Notes: a model not told the origin generated them from the letters alone. Positions 51,011 to 63,294 are shown, numbered from the stretch's first letter. The stretch is DNA of 64,000 nt from Rapana venosa (GCA_028751875.1 CM054145.1:50979356-51043355); one strand, 5' to 3'. Numbers and translations: made by a program.

Positions 51011-51409
51011 CTGCTGTTGTGATACATGCGATGGACCAGTCATTCACTTCCAGACTTTACCAGAGCCAGTCAGGACAATTTTGTCACTCATGAAATAAAT
51101 TGTGAACATAAAAAGTGATGGGTCTGTATGCATGGATGAGAGCAGTGACGTGTTTCTGTTTTTACCTCTCGTCTGTGATGTTGGTGGAACTGTGGCTGCA
51201 CTAAGATATGACTGTAAAAGTCATGTAAGACTTAAAAATGTATCAGTTTTTGTTGTTGTTGTTGTCCAGTCTACCCTCTGAATGTTGCCAGATGACAAAT
51301 CTGAGGGATACTTTCCCAGCAAAAATAAACCAGACACAAATAGTCCTGAATATTTAAAAAAAAAAGAAAAGAAAAGAACTTTAGGAGCTGAAACAGTTTG
51401 AGAGTGTTA

Positions 51410-51705
51410 TAAAGGTAAAGCTGTCCCATAACCAATAAGGTCGTAGGGAAGCAAGGCATCAGAGACCTCAGCTTCTCCAGGAGCCAGCATATTCAGGGCA
51501 GTGCCTATCTCCTCTCCCTCGCTGCTTTACCTTTCCTGACCCTAAAGAGGCAGGTACCCTTTTACAGCTGGGTGAACTGGGGGATTGTACTGATGCCAAG
51601 GTGCACAAACGGTCACCCATCCAATTGGTAACCACGCTCGACGCTGCTTAACTTGGCAGGGGGAAAGCGAGTGCTCCGACCATTGAGCTATCCCGTCCCG
51701 AGTGT
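51410..51705 (-). repeat. SINE family H copy
   Basis: Matches 33825-34130. The right end (GCGAGTGCTCCGACCATTGA) is tRNA-like on the minus strand. Confidence 0.75.
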
Positions 51706-51709
51706 TGAT

Positions 51710-54550
51710 AGCCTCATAAAAATCAGCTAAATGAAACAAAACTCCTAATCCTGCAGTGTCTGCAGAAGTTATCATTTGACAGTATTGGTTGGATCAGAGT
51801 CTGATATGGAGTAAAAGCTGATACAAACACTACAGTACTCTGTGCCAGATACCACTATCTTACTATTTGCAGAGCCAACCAGCTTATTATTTTTTTGTGT
51901 AAATAAAAAGTTTACTTGTATGTCAACCGAAGCATCATGTGATATAAATAGTTTATTTGTACATGAACAGAAGCATCCCATGATCACCTTTCTTCAAGTC
52001 ATGCAGACCACAGGTTGAGTTCATTATTGTTTATTGACATTTCTTAGGAAGCACAGAATTTGAGAACAGAAGAAAGACCCTTCATCCACAGCAAATAAAT
52101 ACATTAAAATCAATGAACAACAAATAGATAAGATAAAAAAAGCCAAGAAAATCATTCTTTTTGTGGTACTCTCAAACCAATGCACGACAGTCACATGTAG
52201 CAAAAAAGAAGTCGCATGAAGCAGAAAAGAGGCCGGTTCTTTCCACCCTTGTTTATTATTCTCTTGCACCTGCTCTGGCTGTTTTCAGGGCAGAAAATCC
52301 CATGCTTGGATATCAATACTATTTTTACGGACATAATTGTTCCTGAATAAGTATTTCAATTTTCATGAAATATCCATAAACTATCAATAAAAAAAATAAA
52401 AATAAAATGACAGAAACTTAACCTAACATAATAATCTACATATGAGAAAACTGCTCTTTCCTACGACACAAAATATTTCTAGTCCTGTGTTCATTTTTTT
52501 CCCCCGCTCTGATGTGGCTTCAGTGGTGGGCTGGGGTATCAATGGTCACAAAATGCATTCATTTTTCATAGATAACTAATGAAACCACAACCATTAATTT
52601 GCTCATTTCTGATACAAAATCAAACAAACAAAAACTATATTAACATCCAGAACAACCTCCCTGATTAAGCCAAAAAAAAAAAGGAAAAAAAGCAACCCAG
52701 ATGCCTGCCGTCAAAATCTGGCTTCCAAAGTGAAGTGCTTACCTCTGTTCTATAATGTCCTAGAGTTACTCTATTCTCAACGACAAAAACAAAACTCTAA
52801 GCATTTTTCCCTTTTAAATCTAGACACAGAAAAAACAAACCCCACTGAACCAGAAAGCTTACTATACATACAAAATACGAACACTTTTTTTTTTAAAGTT
52901 GAAAATCATAACCCATTATGAAATTTTAGAATACTACGTTCACAAGGAAACTGAAGCCAAAAAACCAAACATTTTAAAGATATAGATTACATTTCTATGG
53001 TTACAGAATGGAAATCATTTTCACCGCAAGATTTAAAACAAACAAACAAACAAACAAACCCTCAAACCAAACAAAAAAGCAAAACTGGAGAAAAAAAAAA
53101 TCCATACTGAAAAAGAAAGCAGAAATCTACGACTGCCAGTTTGAGGCCCAGTTACAAGGGAGACCACAGAACTAAAAGGTCCAAAGTCAGCAGACACCAC
53201 AGACAACAACAAGACGGGGGATTTCTTTCCACATCTGCTTACAAACACATAAATACAGGAACCTTCAAACTCAACACAAACTAAAAATGCTTGAAGAAGA
53301 GTGCGACAACAAAGTGAATGAGTACAGACAAATAATATTTTTTAAAAACCGTGCAGAAACATACACTGAATGAAACGCCTTATCACTCATCATCACTGGT
53401 GTTTTCACACACACACACACACAAAAACAAGTCATATTTCAAATACGCTTTAAAACATTCTGCAGCTTCATCCCAAGTGGAATTTGGCAGTTCACTCACT
53501 GGAATTGTGTATCTGAATCACTCAGTGTTCAGGTCTCTTCACATTCTGTCAAAATTGGCAACATTATTACAGTTTAATGATACCTTTCCATTGTCAAATA
53601 TTTATAGACTAAAGACAGCACATATAATTCTTGGTTAATTCAATGCAAATGTTTCATTCTGCTTTCAGTGTTCACAGCACAAAAACCAAACCCAAAAAGT
53701 CAGATCTCAGGATTCATGCTTTCTTCAATCACCGCGTACCCACAAGATTCATCATTATGACGGTTACATTGCTCCAAGGCAGTGACCAATACCAACAGTA
53801 ATTGACAAGTACAGAACACATACTTTTTTTATTTTTTAAAAACTCACAACCATGTTGCTAGAAATAACAATTTTTACAATTTTGTTTCAAAGCAAACTTA
53901 CTTTTTAACTGAAGTTCAAACCAAAAATGGAAACGAAATGATCATTATATCTACTGTCAGTCTATCAACATGCAAATAGATTAGGTTGGGTTTCAAGTTC
54001 ACGATCACACACACACATACACACAACACACACACAAACACACACCTTTTCTGTTGTAAGAATTGGTCACATAACCTATGTTCATTTCTTCAGGAGCGAG
54101 CACATCTTTGGGGAAAAGCTATGGAACAGTAGCTGTACACTTTCTGACAAGGCACACACAGAAGCATGGAGTTCATGCACGCACTGCTCTCTTGAAAATC
54201 ACTACTCCAACACACACACAAGAACACTTGCAACCAAAATGAATAACAAAATGAAAGAAAGAACTAGGTACTAAGCATATACAAAAAAATCCCCACCCAA
54301 ACAAACCTATTTAAGCTGAATTAAGGCGCAAGTGTTTACCAGCATGTAACTAAAACCAAAACCCCACTCACAAAAACATAGAAGCACACTTTCACCCAAC
54401 CCCACTTCATCTTTCATGTTATCTCACACATACACACACAGAGCCATGCACATACATGTGCAGGCATGGAAACTTACATTCTCATGTGTACAAACACACA
54501 CACACACACATACACTCACTCACATACACAATACACACACAATCAGAGAG
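51710..54550 (-). other. A-rich region downstream of DOP1, no gene seen
   Basis: Strand composition switches from T-rich to A-rich near 51.3-52.0 kb, which fits the approach of the convergent DOP1 3'UTR. A minus-strand AATAAA lies near 52030. CA tracts occur at 53408-53423, 54006-54045 and 54495-54510. Short open frames have no recognisable domain. Confidence 0.4.
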
Positions 54551-54559
54551 ATAATCAAG

Positions 54560-55010
54560 CCTCATGGCAGCTGGAATTAACACATGCTGCCTATCCAAAC
54601 ATTCTGCTAACAGTTCTATATGCCCACTCAAGGAAACTCTGAAAGATCAATGCTGTCACTGTGGTATTACATACACTCCCGGGGAAAGCAGCCATCTACC
54701 AAATCTGTATATGCTGATGACACACAACATCACACTATACACAGTTTTTAAAAACTAAACTTCAAAAAACCTGAAGAAAAAATCAAATGACTGGAAAGCC
54801 AGATTAAAAAATTAAAATTAACACCGGATTTATATATCTTGAGAAACACACATACACACACGCACGACTGAGAGTGTATGCCCATATACAGGCTAACAAT
54901 CAAGTGATCAGAGAAAAAAATAGATGCAAAAATAACACAAGCCAGCAAAATGATCAATTTACTATACAAACACAAACTCCCTTATCATAAACATGCAAAT
55001 ATTGATGTGA
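54560..55010 (+). pseudogene. Possible degenerate LINE reverse transcriptase
   Basis: Scattered frames give VYADDTQHH (the Y-A-D-D catalytic motif with the DTQ context of LINE RTs) near 54707-54733 and a downstream KIDAKITQASKMINLLYKHK segment near 54917-54975. Stops break every frame. The match is short, so this may be chance. Confidence 0.35.
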
Positions 55011-56851
55011 AGATCTGGGATCTGTAAGGTTGGTAGATATTGCACAGATTATTTGTTCAACAAACTCACAGATTAATTAACATAATAATTTCATGCCTGA
55101 AAAGCCCATTCATACTTTGGAGATGAGAATCTGGGCAGCATGCAAATCGACAAGAAACATACAATTTCCACAGAAAGCCAATAATGAGGAATGTTTTTAT
55201 ACTTTCAGACCACAACAAACAAAATTCTCAAAGTAGGTAACAAAAATCGACATATGATGCACAAAAACTGAACGATGCATGTGAACACTTGAACATTTTG
55301 CTACGCACTGCATACATGAGTACACAATACTCAGTTATTGAACTAGTAGACAAACAAAAAATCTGGCAACAGAACCAACATCACCTGATACAGCAAATAA
55401 ACAGAAAAACTTCAGGGACAACAGCAAAACAGTGTACTGATGGATGTCAAAAATACAAACTACCCCATCAGACAACTTGCATCCTCCAGTCCAAAATACA
55501 AAACAAAAGATATCCAAAAAAAAAGGGTGAAAAAATCCATATCAACTCCTTGAGACCACATGCAACAAACCTCACTCCTGTCAGTCAGTATCGACACAGA
55601 TGCACAACCATATCACAAGAAAGAATCACAGAATTGCATGGACTATCTCTATGACTGGATGATGAAAGCCAAAACCTCATATCTCAGGTTACAATGTTGC
55701 CTGTAAACACAGTTCCATGGAACAGAAAACGCTTCAAATTATTAAAACCAAATTTTGGCTCTGTTGTGAAATCTTCAGGAGGTGAAACAAAACTGAAGGG
55801 GCGGGAAACTGACTGGTAATGTGGTTAATTCCTCTTCACAAATACTGTTCATGCCTTAAAGTACATGGCACTTTTCCCCCTTACCTTTACAGCATCCGTT
55901 ACACTCCTCTCATACATCGTAAGACAATGAATGTGGTATACAAATCCACAGTGCCTGGTCCTACCTACCTCAAGCTCCTGAGTCTCAGTGTTTAACATCA
56001 GAGGATTGTCTGGCTTCTTTTGATTTGACTACTTCTTTGTGTGAACAGCGCTTAACATTTCTGCACCATGGACATATCCTCTCCCCCACCCCCCTCCACC
56101 CAAACCTCCCCAAACAGAACTCCCACCCTGGCTGTAAAGCATTTTGTTGAATGAATCAGTGTTTAAGTATACAGAGTGCAAAATGATAAGTTTCACTTAG
56201 CAAACTTGAACCGGGGAGTGAAATTGAATAAGTTATTTTATGAGGAATGTTATGCGGGCTGTTTTATAATTTTCTTCTTCACAGATGTCTGAAATCCAGG
56301 GTGAAGTCAAAGGTATTCAGAATCTTTCCTTGATGAAGTTAAGAGGCAAGAACAAGGGTAATTTCCTCAGGCTTTTGACTGCCTTCAAGCAAGAAAGACA
56401 GTTCTTTTTTCTCCTGAACATAGTGATCTGGTCAAATTCTGACCACATCATAGTGCAACCTGAGGCAATATCTTATGTATGCTAAGTCAATTTTGGCAAT
56501 AGACATTTAAAATAAAATGTGATGCTATGGTGACATTGTCTCTGCTTAAAGTTATAATAAGCTCTTCTGGGCTTGCAGGAGCAACAAAATACCACCCTCC
56601 CCTCCCTGACAATCACCCAACAAACCCCACAAACCCTATCTGCCACCACCCCTTAAAAATGTCTGAGCAAAATCTTGAGAAATAATTATACTTTTCCTCA
56701 CTATCCATATCCATACACAATAAGCCTTCTCAGTCAGCACAAGTTTGGGACTAGGAAAAACCTGAAACATTTTCTGTTCCAGCAAAGCAGGAAATATTTT
56801 CTGACTCTGGGTTTTGTTGGTTGTGTGTGTGTGTGTGAGTGTGTGCGTGCA

Positions 56852-56889
<38 letters not shown>

Positions 56890-57060
56890 TGTGTGAGTAT
56901 GTGTGTGTGTGAGTGTGTGTGTATGTGTAAGTCTTCGTTTATTCCGTGTTTGAGGCAAACTGAAGATTCTGAGATGGGGTACCAGGATGAAAAAACTTAA
57001 GGTGGCACACTCTGCAAATGATGATGCCTTTCTTATCATGATTCATATGATAAACCTTCA
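55011..57060. other. No supported gene
   Basis: One 121-codon plus-strand frame at 55289-55654 has no domain that I recognise and low-complexity composition. A GT microsatellite occupies 56821-56930. Confidence 0.4.
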
Positions 57061-57069
57061 CAACATTCT

Positions 57070-57480
57070 ATGTGGTTATAATAATAATAATAATGTATGG
57101 AACTTATATAGCGCTGAATCTTGTAAAGCAACAAATCAAAGCGCTTGGATGACTTTTTAAAAATTTTAAAATATCGAGGATAATGGAATAAGCACTCATG
57201 TGCTTTTATTTAGATCCAGTCCCCGTGTGTATGTGGTTCTGTAAAGTTTGTCATCTTATAGATTCCCTGTGAACTTCCAACCCTGAGGACGAGACATCAC
57301 AAATCTGGGTATGGCTGTGGTGGGAAGATTGAAGTGAGCGGCGTGGGAACAGCAGGATGGGGATGCCTCAGAAGAGAGGTTTCTTCATGGTTACGGTGTG
57401 GTTTTCTTCTGAATAAAGCTATTAGGGATCCCTTAGGTATGTAAAGGTACCAGTCATTTCCTGGCTGGAGTGACATGCAA
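57070..57480. repeat. Repeat cluster: (AAT)n element, SINE A and family F fragments
   Basis: 57078-57160 has (ATA)n followed by TATATAGCGCTGAATCTTGT, also present at 17708-17775. 57165-57265 is a family A fragment; 57240-57480 is a reverse-complement family F fragment. Confidence 0.75.
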
Positions 57481-58245
57481 AACAACTGGTGGTGTGTGTG
57501 TGTGTATGTTTGGGTGTGTGTATGGAGGTATTTTAGTAGAAGACGCAGTGGCAGTCATTGTTACAACTGTGGTGAGGATGGTGACAAGTTGTAGTAAATG
57601 TAGAAGAAACGCTCATTTTGTAATAGTACTTTTCTTAGGCATCAAATTCGCGCAAGTGTGTGTGTGTGTGTGCGCTTGTGTGTGTACATGTACATGTGGC
57701 ACATGTCTGCATGTACATTTACGAATACACATGCCTTTGAATAGGACTATGCATACAGTTAGGCAGGAATACATGCTAAAAGTACAGGTGGCTGAATATC
57801 AACTCAGCAGCAGCTAACAAATCATGCTTTACAAGATCGTCTCATGTCAGCTTTTTCTCTCCCTGTACAAATATTCCACCTCAGGGTGCTGACAACTCTG
57901 TACATACACCATTTGTATTTTCTTTCTTTCACAAACAACTTAACAAACTTTTTTTTAATAAATCAGACCCTTAGGATCCAGCTGAAAGTAAAGCTTATAC
58001 AAGCCTTTACTAACCGTATATTCTGAGTTTTAAAAAAAAGTAAACAATAATTAAAAAAAAAATATATATATATGGCTAGTATGTTCCTTACATTGCTAAC
58101 AACCTTGAGTAAAGGACTGGCTAGCATCACCAGAAAGACAGACACGTATATTTCTCAAGTCTGACGACCTGTTGCAGAGAGAATCACAAACCACCACTCC
58201 ATGGGTCCCCACAATGTGAACAACAACAGCACTAACGCCAATGCC

Positions 58246-58599
58246 CTAAGGCACGGTTTCCAGAAAGTCTCTCTCCAGCAGCTCCTCCACATACTGCTGG
58301 CAGGACTTGAGCTGCAGCTCCTGAGCTGGCCGCCACTCCAGCTTCTCCGGAGCAGAGCGGGACTTGGGCAGGCCGGTGGACGGCACCTGCAGCCCCCCCG
58401 ATGATGCCTCCACCCGGGGTGGGTCGGAGGACTTGTTCTGCGTGGAGGAGGAGGAGGAGGTGGTCGTCATGGACTTCTCTGACTGCTGCAGGCACAGGGT
58501 GTTGAAGAAGGGCTGCAGCTCTGCAATGGAGCGCAGCTGGCCCACAGTCAGCAGGGGGCGACCTGGGGTCACTCGCAGGACCGGTGCCTGCCGATTCAA
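58246..58599 (-). CDS. DOP1: DOP1 last coding exon
   Basis: Acceptor TGTCGACAG (minus strand) precedes TTGAATCGGCAG; the exon encodes LNRQAPVLRVTPGRPLLTVG and QLRSIAELQPFFNTLC. A Ser/Thr-rich linker follows, then the conserved terminus VEELLERDFLETVP and a TAG stop at 58246-58248. Two other long frames on the same DNA are shadows caused by its high GC content. Confidence 0.93.
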   Translation of the reverse strand: MNRQAPVLRVTPGRPLLTVGQLRSIAELQPFFNTLCLQQSEKSMTTTSSSSSTQNKSSDPPRVEASSGGLQVPSTGLPKSRSAPEKLEWRPAQELQLKSCQQYVEELLERDFLETVP

Positions 58600-60378
58600 C
58601 TGTCGACAAGGGAGACAGGACGTTTAGTGCTCTTTGAGGTTCTTATATGTACTTTACACAAGGAACAGATGATGTTCATTGCTCTTTTGAGGGTTTCATG
58701 TACTTTACAAATCACAATTATTCATTCATTTATTCAACAGCATTATGAGTCTCTGCCATGAAAGTGGCTTCATGGCGACTTACCCTTGTTTTCTTCATTC
58801 ATGAAGTATATGACATGCATGAGAAACGGAACATACACAGCACTGCAACAACAAGCTAAAAGTTTGTATTTTGCTCAACTACAACATCATTTACATGGTG
58901 GCCACAGTGATCCCTGTGACGACAAATTTTTTTAACGAATGGCATCACAATATCAACATTTCCAATTTCAATCATGGAGTCACTTTAAGGATGTGAATAA
59001 ACACAAATATAAAGAAAAAAAACACACAGAAAACCCTTACATTCATGATTTCAGAATCCGGACATTCAATTTTCTTGTACCAAGTTCAAAATGTGGAAAA
59101 TGTCCACAAAAGCAAATGACAAAATTGAATCTGTTTGAACTGAAGACCCGACAATTTCAATACAACTGTTGCTGGATAACTGAAAGCACTCCTTTATCAC
59201 CACAATCTGTTGTACATCATTCAGTCATGCAATCTGTTTTTTTGTATCCATAAAGGTTTTTCGCTGTTGTTGGTGGTTTTTGTTTGTGTTATTTTACAAC
59301 CTCATGCATCATGATCTGCAAGCAAGTAATGCCTAAATGAATACTTCACCATAGGGATGCTGGGGGCCTGTCAGTATAAACAGGATCCCCACTTTCTGAA
59401 AATTCAATGCTAAGAAATCAATCTTTTTTTTATTCCTCTCTTTGTTTCTGCCTTGTTCCTTTTCTTCCTGTCACTTCCTTTTTGTCTATTTCTGCCTTCT
59501 TGGTCCATTTCCCCCAGAAAGACATAAAAAGATAACAATTCTCTCCCCTGCCAAAGTTGGATGTGTTAGACCTGATCTGTCAGGCGCTTAACGGCAGCAC
59601 AAAGCATTTTCGCTCACATGACAGATAACAATAGCAGCTTTTTGAGCGTTTGACGAATAAGAAAAATGAAAACACGAACCCTCTCTCCTTGTCTTCCCAT
59701 CTTAAGGAAATATTTGGAGAGAAATCTTGGTGCAGGGTACTGCAGTGACGTTAACTGGGCTTACCCGAGAGTTGAGCAGGCCGGCCAGGCGGATGATGTG
59801 AGGGGTGAAGCGAGGCTGGTCTTTCTGCTTGGGGGTGTTGTTGTCCACGCTGCACGCCTTGTTCTCCTCACCAGCCGTGCCGATGAACGCCCAGCGATAC
59901 CTGACAGCATTCACAAAGCGATGTGATGTGATTATAAAGCCAAACGCCCAGCGATACGTGACAGCATTCACAAAGCGTTGTTGACTGATGTGATGTGATT
60001 ATACAACTGAATGCCCAATGATACCTGACAGTATTCACAAAGCGTTGTTGTTAACTGACGTGATGTGATTATACAACTGAATGCCCGATGATACCTGGTG
60101 GGATACACAAAGAATTGGTGACTGATGTAATAAAAAAAAACACCCTAAAACAAAAACCCCTCATACTTATGTTCTTTTCAGCATCTCTTAAAAACTTGTA
60201 CTCAGAGCAAAAGAGAGAGAGAGAGTGTGTGTTGTGTTGTGTTGTGCATGTGTTTGTGTGAGTGCGTGTGTGTATCTGTGTGTGTGTGTGTGCATGCCTG
60301 TGCATGTGTTACAATTGAACTCATGCAAATAAGTGTATACATGTATGTTTTGTTTTTGATTTAGGATGATTGTGGAAT

Positions 60379-60459
<81 letters not shown>

Positions 60460-60997
60460 CATTCTTTTATTGAGAGAGAGAAGTGGTTGCTGAAAACTGC
60501 CATCATCAACTCTGCTGTCCAACTGTGCCTGCACAACAAGACTGGAGAGACTAAAGAAGGCACAGCAGAGGAAGCCTGCTACTGCTGCTACTAGTATTAT
60601 TTCTACTACTACAACTTCAACAACTACCACTACTATTGCTGCTGCTGCTACTACTGCTACTACTACTTCAACGACTAGAACTACCGTTACTACTACTACT
60701 ACAACTACTATTATTACTACTTCTGCTTCTATAACTACAACTACTATTACTACCATTATGACTAACACTACAGCTACTACGACTACTACTACTTCTTCAA
60801 TAACTACTTCTACTACTTCAACTGCCACTCACAGCTGGAACTGGGGCACGGCGTCGGCAGGCATGACCAGACAGAGGTCCAGCAGACGGCAGACAGACAG
60901 GTACAGGTTCAGCCAGCTGGGGTTGTTGTGGGCATTCAGGCCGTTGCCCAGGTGAGCCCAGCTGCTGTCCAGCGCCGCGATGCGCTGCAGCTGCGTC
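58246..60997 (-). CDS. DOP1: DOP1 (DOPEY), C-terminal exons
   Basis: Three minus-strand exons chain in phase: 60833-60997, 59765-59900 and 58246-58599. Together they read TQLQRIAALDSSWAHLGN..., NNPSWLNLYLSVCRLLDLCL, VPQFQLYRWAFIGTAGEE, RFTPHIIRLAGLLNSR, LTVGQLRSIAELQPFFNTLC and QQYVEELLERDFLETVP. These match the C-terminus of animal DOP1 (WLNLYLSACKFLDL..., LPQFQMYRWAFI, FKPYVVRLAKLL, LLLTICTVRSMEQLLPFFN, EEMVEKDFLE). Family knowledge: DOP1 is a very large leucine-zipper-like protein that works with MON2 in Golgi and endosome traffic. The remainder of the gene must lie to the right of 64000. The gene converges on AMBRA1. Confidence 0.94.
58600..59764 (-). other. DOP1 intron
   Basis: No coding evidence. 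A family E repeat (reverse complement, containing CTGTCAGGCGCTTAACGGCA) lies at 59535-59665. Confidence 0.7.
59765..59900 (-). CDS. DOP1: DOP1 penultimate coding exon
   Basis: 136 nt on the minus strand, acceptor GCTGTCAG, donor GTAAGC. It encodes YRWAFIGTAGEENKACSVDN and RFTPHIIRLAGLLNSR. The first base completes a Leu codon from the upstream exon. YRWAF is a highly conserved DOP1 motif. Confidence 0.93.
59889..60130 (-). repeat. Minisatellite containing the DOP1 splice acceptor (4 copies)
   Basis: Units of 57, 67 and 70 bp repeat the exon start and its acceptor. On the minus strand GTCAG|GTATCGCTGGGCG (the real site) is echoed by a GTCAC version ending at 59957, and by two AG-retaining versions at 60024 (GTCAG|GTATCATTGGGCA) and 60094 (ACCAG|GTATCATCGGGCA). 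The rest of each unit is intron (TTTGTGAAT.CTGTCAG). Confidence 0.93.
60233..60470. repeat. (GT)n, (AT)n and (AG)n microsatellites
   Basis: GT-rich at 60226-60310; AT repeat at about 60382-60418 followed at once by AG repeat to 60458. Confidence 0.95.
60575..60826. repeat. Trinucleotide array (ACT/CTA-type)
   Basis: About 250 bp of imperfect CTA/ACT/TTC triplets that ends at the donor of the DOP1 exon on its left. Long hydrophobic valine-rich frames on the minus strand are artefacts of the array. Confidence 0.93.
60833..60997 (-). CDS. DOP1: DOP1 coding exon (third from the end)
   Basis: 165 nt on the minus strand, acceptor GTGTCTGCAG, donor GTGAGT. It encodes TQLQRIAALDSSWAHLGNGL, NAHNNPSWLNLYLSVCRLLD and LCLVMPADAVPQFQ, matching the vertebrate QRWLNLYLSACKFLDLALAL...LPQFQM segment. 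Confidence 0.93.
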
Positions 60998-62540
60998 CTG
61001 CAGACACGAGAGGCAGAGGTGACTGCGGCAGCATGGACACTACTGTTTATTTCAGACACCGCAGACAACGAGGGAGATTGTGAAACGGATGTTACGGGAA
61101 GAAAGCAACACAGTGTTCATTGCATATGCGTACATTTACAAAATAACAATAAAAATGTTTAAAAATCCAATCCAATCTTGTTGTTTACAGCCCCGCCAAT
61201 CACAGAGGCCAAATCAGGCTTGTCACCTTTATTTTAAAAAAATAAAATCTCAGATTAAAACTTTGCAATTAAACAAGGTTTAAAACCAACTCTACTGTCA
61301 TTCCTTGAATCAATGCCCTGGCCAACCATACGGGTCAACCCAGGACAGTCACCGCATGGGTGGGAGAAGCCACATCAATAACTGTCGACACATAAATTAA
61401 GTCAAACCCAAACCAGATGCCTTAAAACAACCTTGTTCTTGGTGACTAGCTATGACATCTTCACTCATAACACAGGGGAAAATGCTTGTGGATGAATTTG
61501 ATGTGAACAGATTTTTATGCAATATGCATGCTTTTCTTCTGTTTCTTTTTACTGATTTATTATATTTCTTTACATGAATGTGATGAGAACATCAATGTCA
61601 AACCTCCCCTGGGAGAAACATGACAAAAAAGGAAGAAGAAGAAGAATGTGGTGAGAACAAAATAATACAGGTCCTTATTTTCCCCATAAACTTCTGCAAA
61701 ATTTGCAAGATTTTTCTCTCTCAAATTTTAGATGGATTCTGTGTTGCGTATTTTTACTAAGCATTTGATGAATTATACAATTTGTCATCACTCTTCACAG
61801 GCTTTTAACATGTCACATAATCCATCATAACTTTCTTTTTTTGAAACGAAAATTTTAAAAAAGAAACCCAAACAAACCATTACACAAACCATATAATTCC
61901 TACAAATCCTTAACAAGGTTTTAGATATTTAACAGTCTTACAGTTTTGTTTTATATATTTTTTGCTTTCTTTCATTGACCTTATTTCTTTCTCAGATTCT
62001 GAAACATCACAGGGTTTGCTGCATTTGAGAGATTAAAATCAGTGGCAATAAGCGAAATGGACTCGTATATGTACATTATTTCAGGTTCAAACCATATTTA
62101 CTCTGAATATGTATTCGGCATATGTACAAAACACAATACCAAAATAAATAAATATAACAAAATTTCAGCAAAATTTGTCCCAGCAGTATCTTTACGAAAC
62201 CCTGTGCAATTTGATTAACAAAGTGAAACGCACCATTAATACAGGAAATGTAATAAGTGAAAATATTAAAAAGTAACAACAAAGGCCATCCCTACACCTA
62301 ATATACTTCACAAACTAAAAAAAAAGAAAGTAAGTAAATAGATAAATGGAAAGCTGGCAGGCAGCCAGCACACACACAAATGTGTGGTTGGTTGTGTGCA
62401 TGCACGCATATGCATGCACTCACACACATTTTCATTTCAACCAGTATCACAGTTGTAAAAATGAACATACTTCTATCTTCTATATACACGCTGAAACTGT
62501 CATACACATGAGTCTGTATAATCATTTGCGCACACACACA
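60998..62540 (-). other. DOP1 intron, no gene seen
   Basis: AT-rich DNA without recognisable exons or dense repeats. Weak open frames show no conserved motif. Confidence 0.5.
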
Positions 62541-62544
62541 CATA

Positions 62545-62775
62545 AATAAAGTCCTTCGGATGAGACTATAAACCAAGGCCCCATGTTCGAACGCATGCAG
62601 AACATCTTGCGCACATGTCAAATCCTGTTCCGCTTTTCAGAAGAGTAGGCCATTGTGTGCCGTGGAAACAGATGACAAAATTTACAAAACCGTATACACA
62701 CGGGGACTGGATGTAAAAAAGCACATGAGTGCTTATTTCATTATCCTCGATATAAAAGAATAAATAAATAAATTA
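62545..62775 (+). repeat. SINE family A copy
   Basis: Starts GTCCTTCGGATGAGACTATA and ends in an (AAATA)n tail. Its left end is truncated at the same point as the 9661 and 42915 copies. Confidence 0.88.
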
Positions 62776-62915
62776 AAAAACATGTCTACTAAAAGCTAAA
62801 TTCTTGGACATGTGAGCACTCAAACACATATACAACAAACATGAATGAATTAATATCTAAAACAAAACTACACAAAACCATTGCAGTTCCTAAAGGCACA
62901 CCTGTACATCTACCT

Positions 62916-62919
<4 letters not shown>

Positions 62920-63000
<81 letters not shown>
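62920..63000. repeat. (TC)n and (AC)n microsatellite
   Basis: About 60 bp of CT followed by ~20 bp of CA. A short (GA)n lies at 63145-63160. Confidence 0.95.
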
Positions 63001-63294
63001 TTTAAAATGGGCATGCAGGCTCACACACAAGCATGCAGTTATTACTCGGAAAACAAAATAACTGGAAGTTTGGCACAGAAAACAGGGACATAACAGGGTG
63101 TAAACTCTGTCATATACAAGTAACAAAAACGCAACTAAAAACAAGAGAGAGAGAGAGAGGTAATCTTATAATATATTAAATAACAACAAAAGAAACCTGC
63201 AAAGTAAAAAGGTTCTCTCATCTCTGCCAACTAAAACAAATGGGAAGATCTTACAGAGATTTTTTACTCCACAGCTAGAACTGTGCCATTCACC

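Larger units (their letters stand above)
45250..51110 (+). other. AMBRA1 3'UTR and downstream DNA
   Basis: T-rich on the plus strand with no supported coding exon. Possible AATAAA signals lie at 46227, 46656 and 48640 (GGCCAAATAAAC in the last two) and at 51093. The real transcript end cannot be chosen from sequence. A family E repeat lies at 47395-47515. Confidence 0.55.

Noticed and set aside
50739..51098. Possible multi-pass membrane protein of 113-119 residues
   Set aside because: It is produced by a 75-bp T-rich tandem repeat and is open in all three frames; no start context or homology.
55289..55654. 121-codon plus-strand frame
   Set aside because: No domain, Lys/Gln/Thr-rich composition of an A-rich region, and no splice or start support. 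Not listed as a gene.
58232..58627. Other long frames over the last DOP1 exon
   Set aside because: GC-rich shadows; only the 58246-58599 frame matches DOP1 and fits the splice phase.
60361..60828. 155-codon valine-rich minus-strand frame
   Set aside because: It is the translation of a trinucleotide array in a DOP1 intron.
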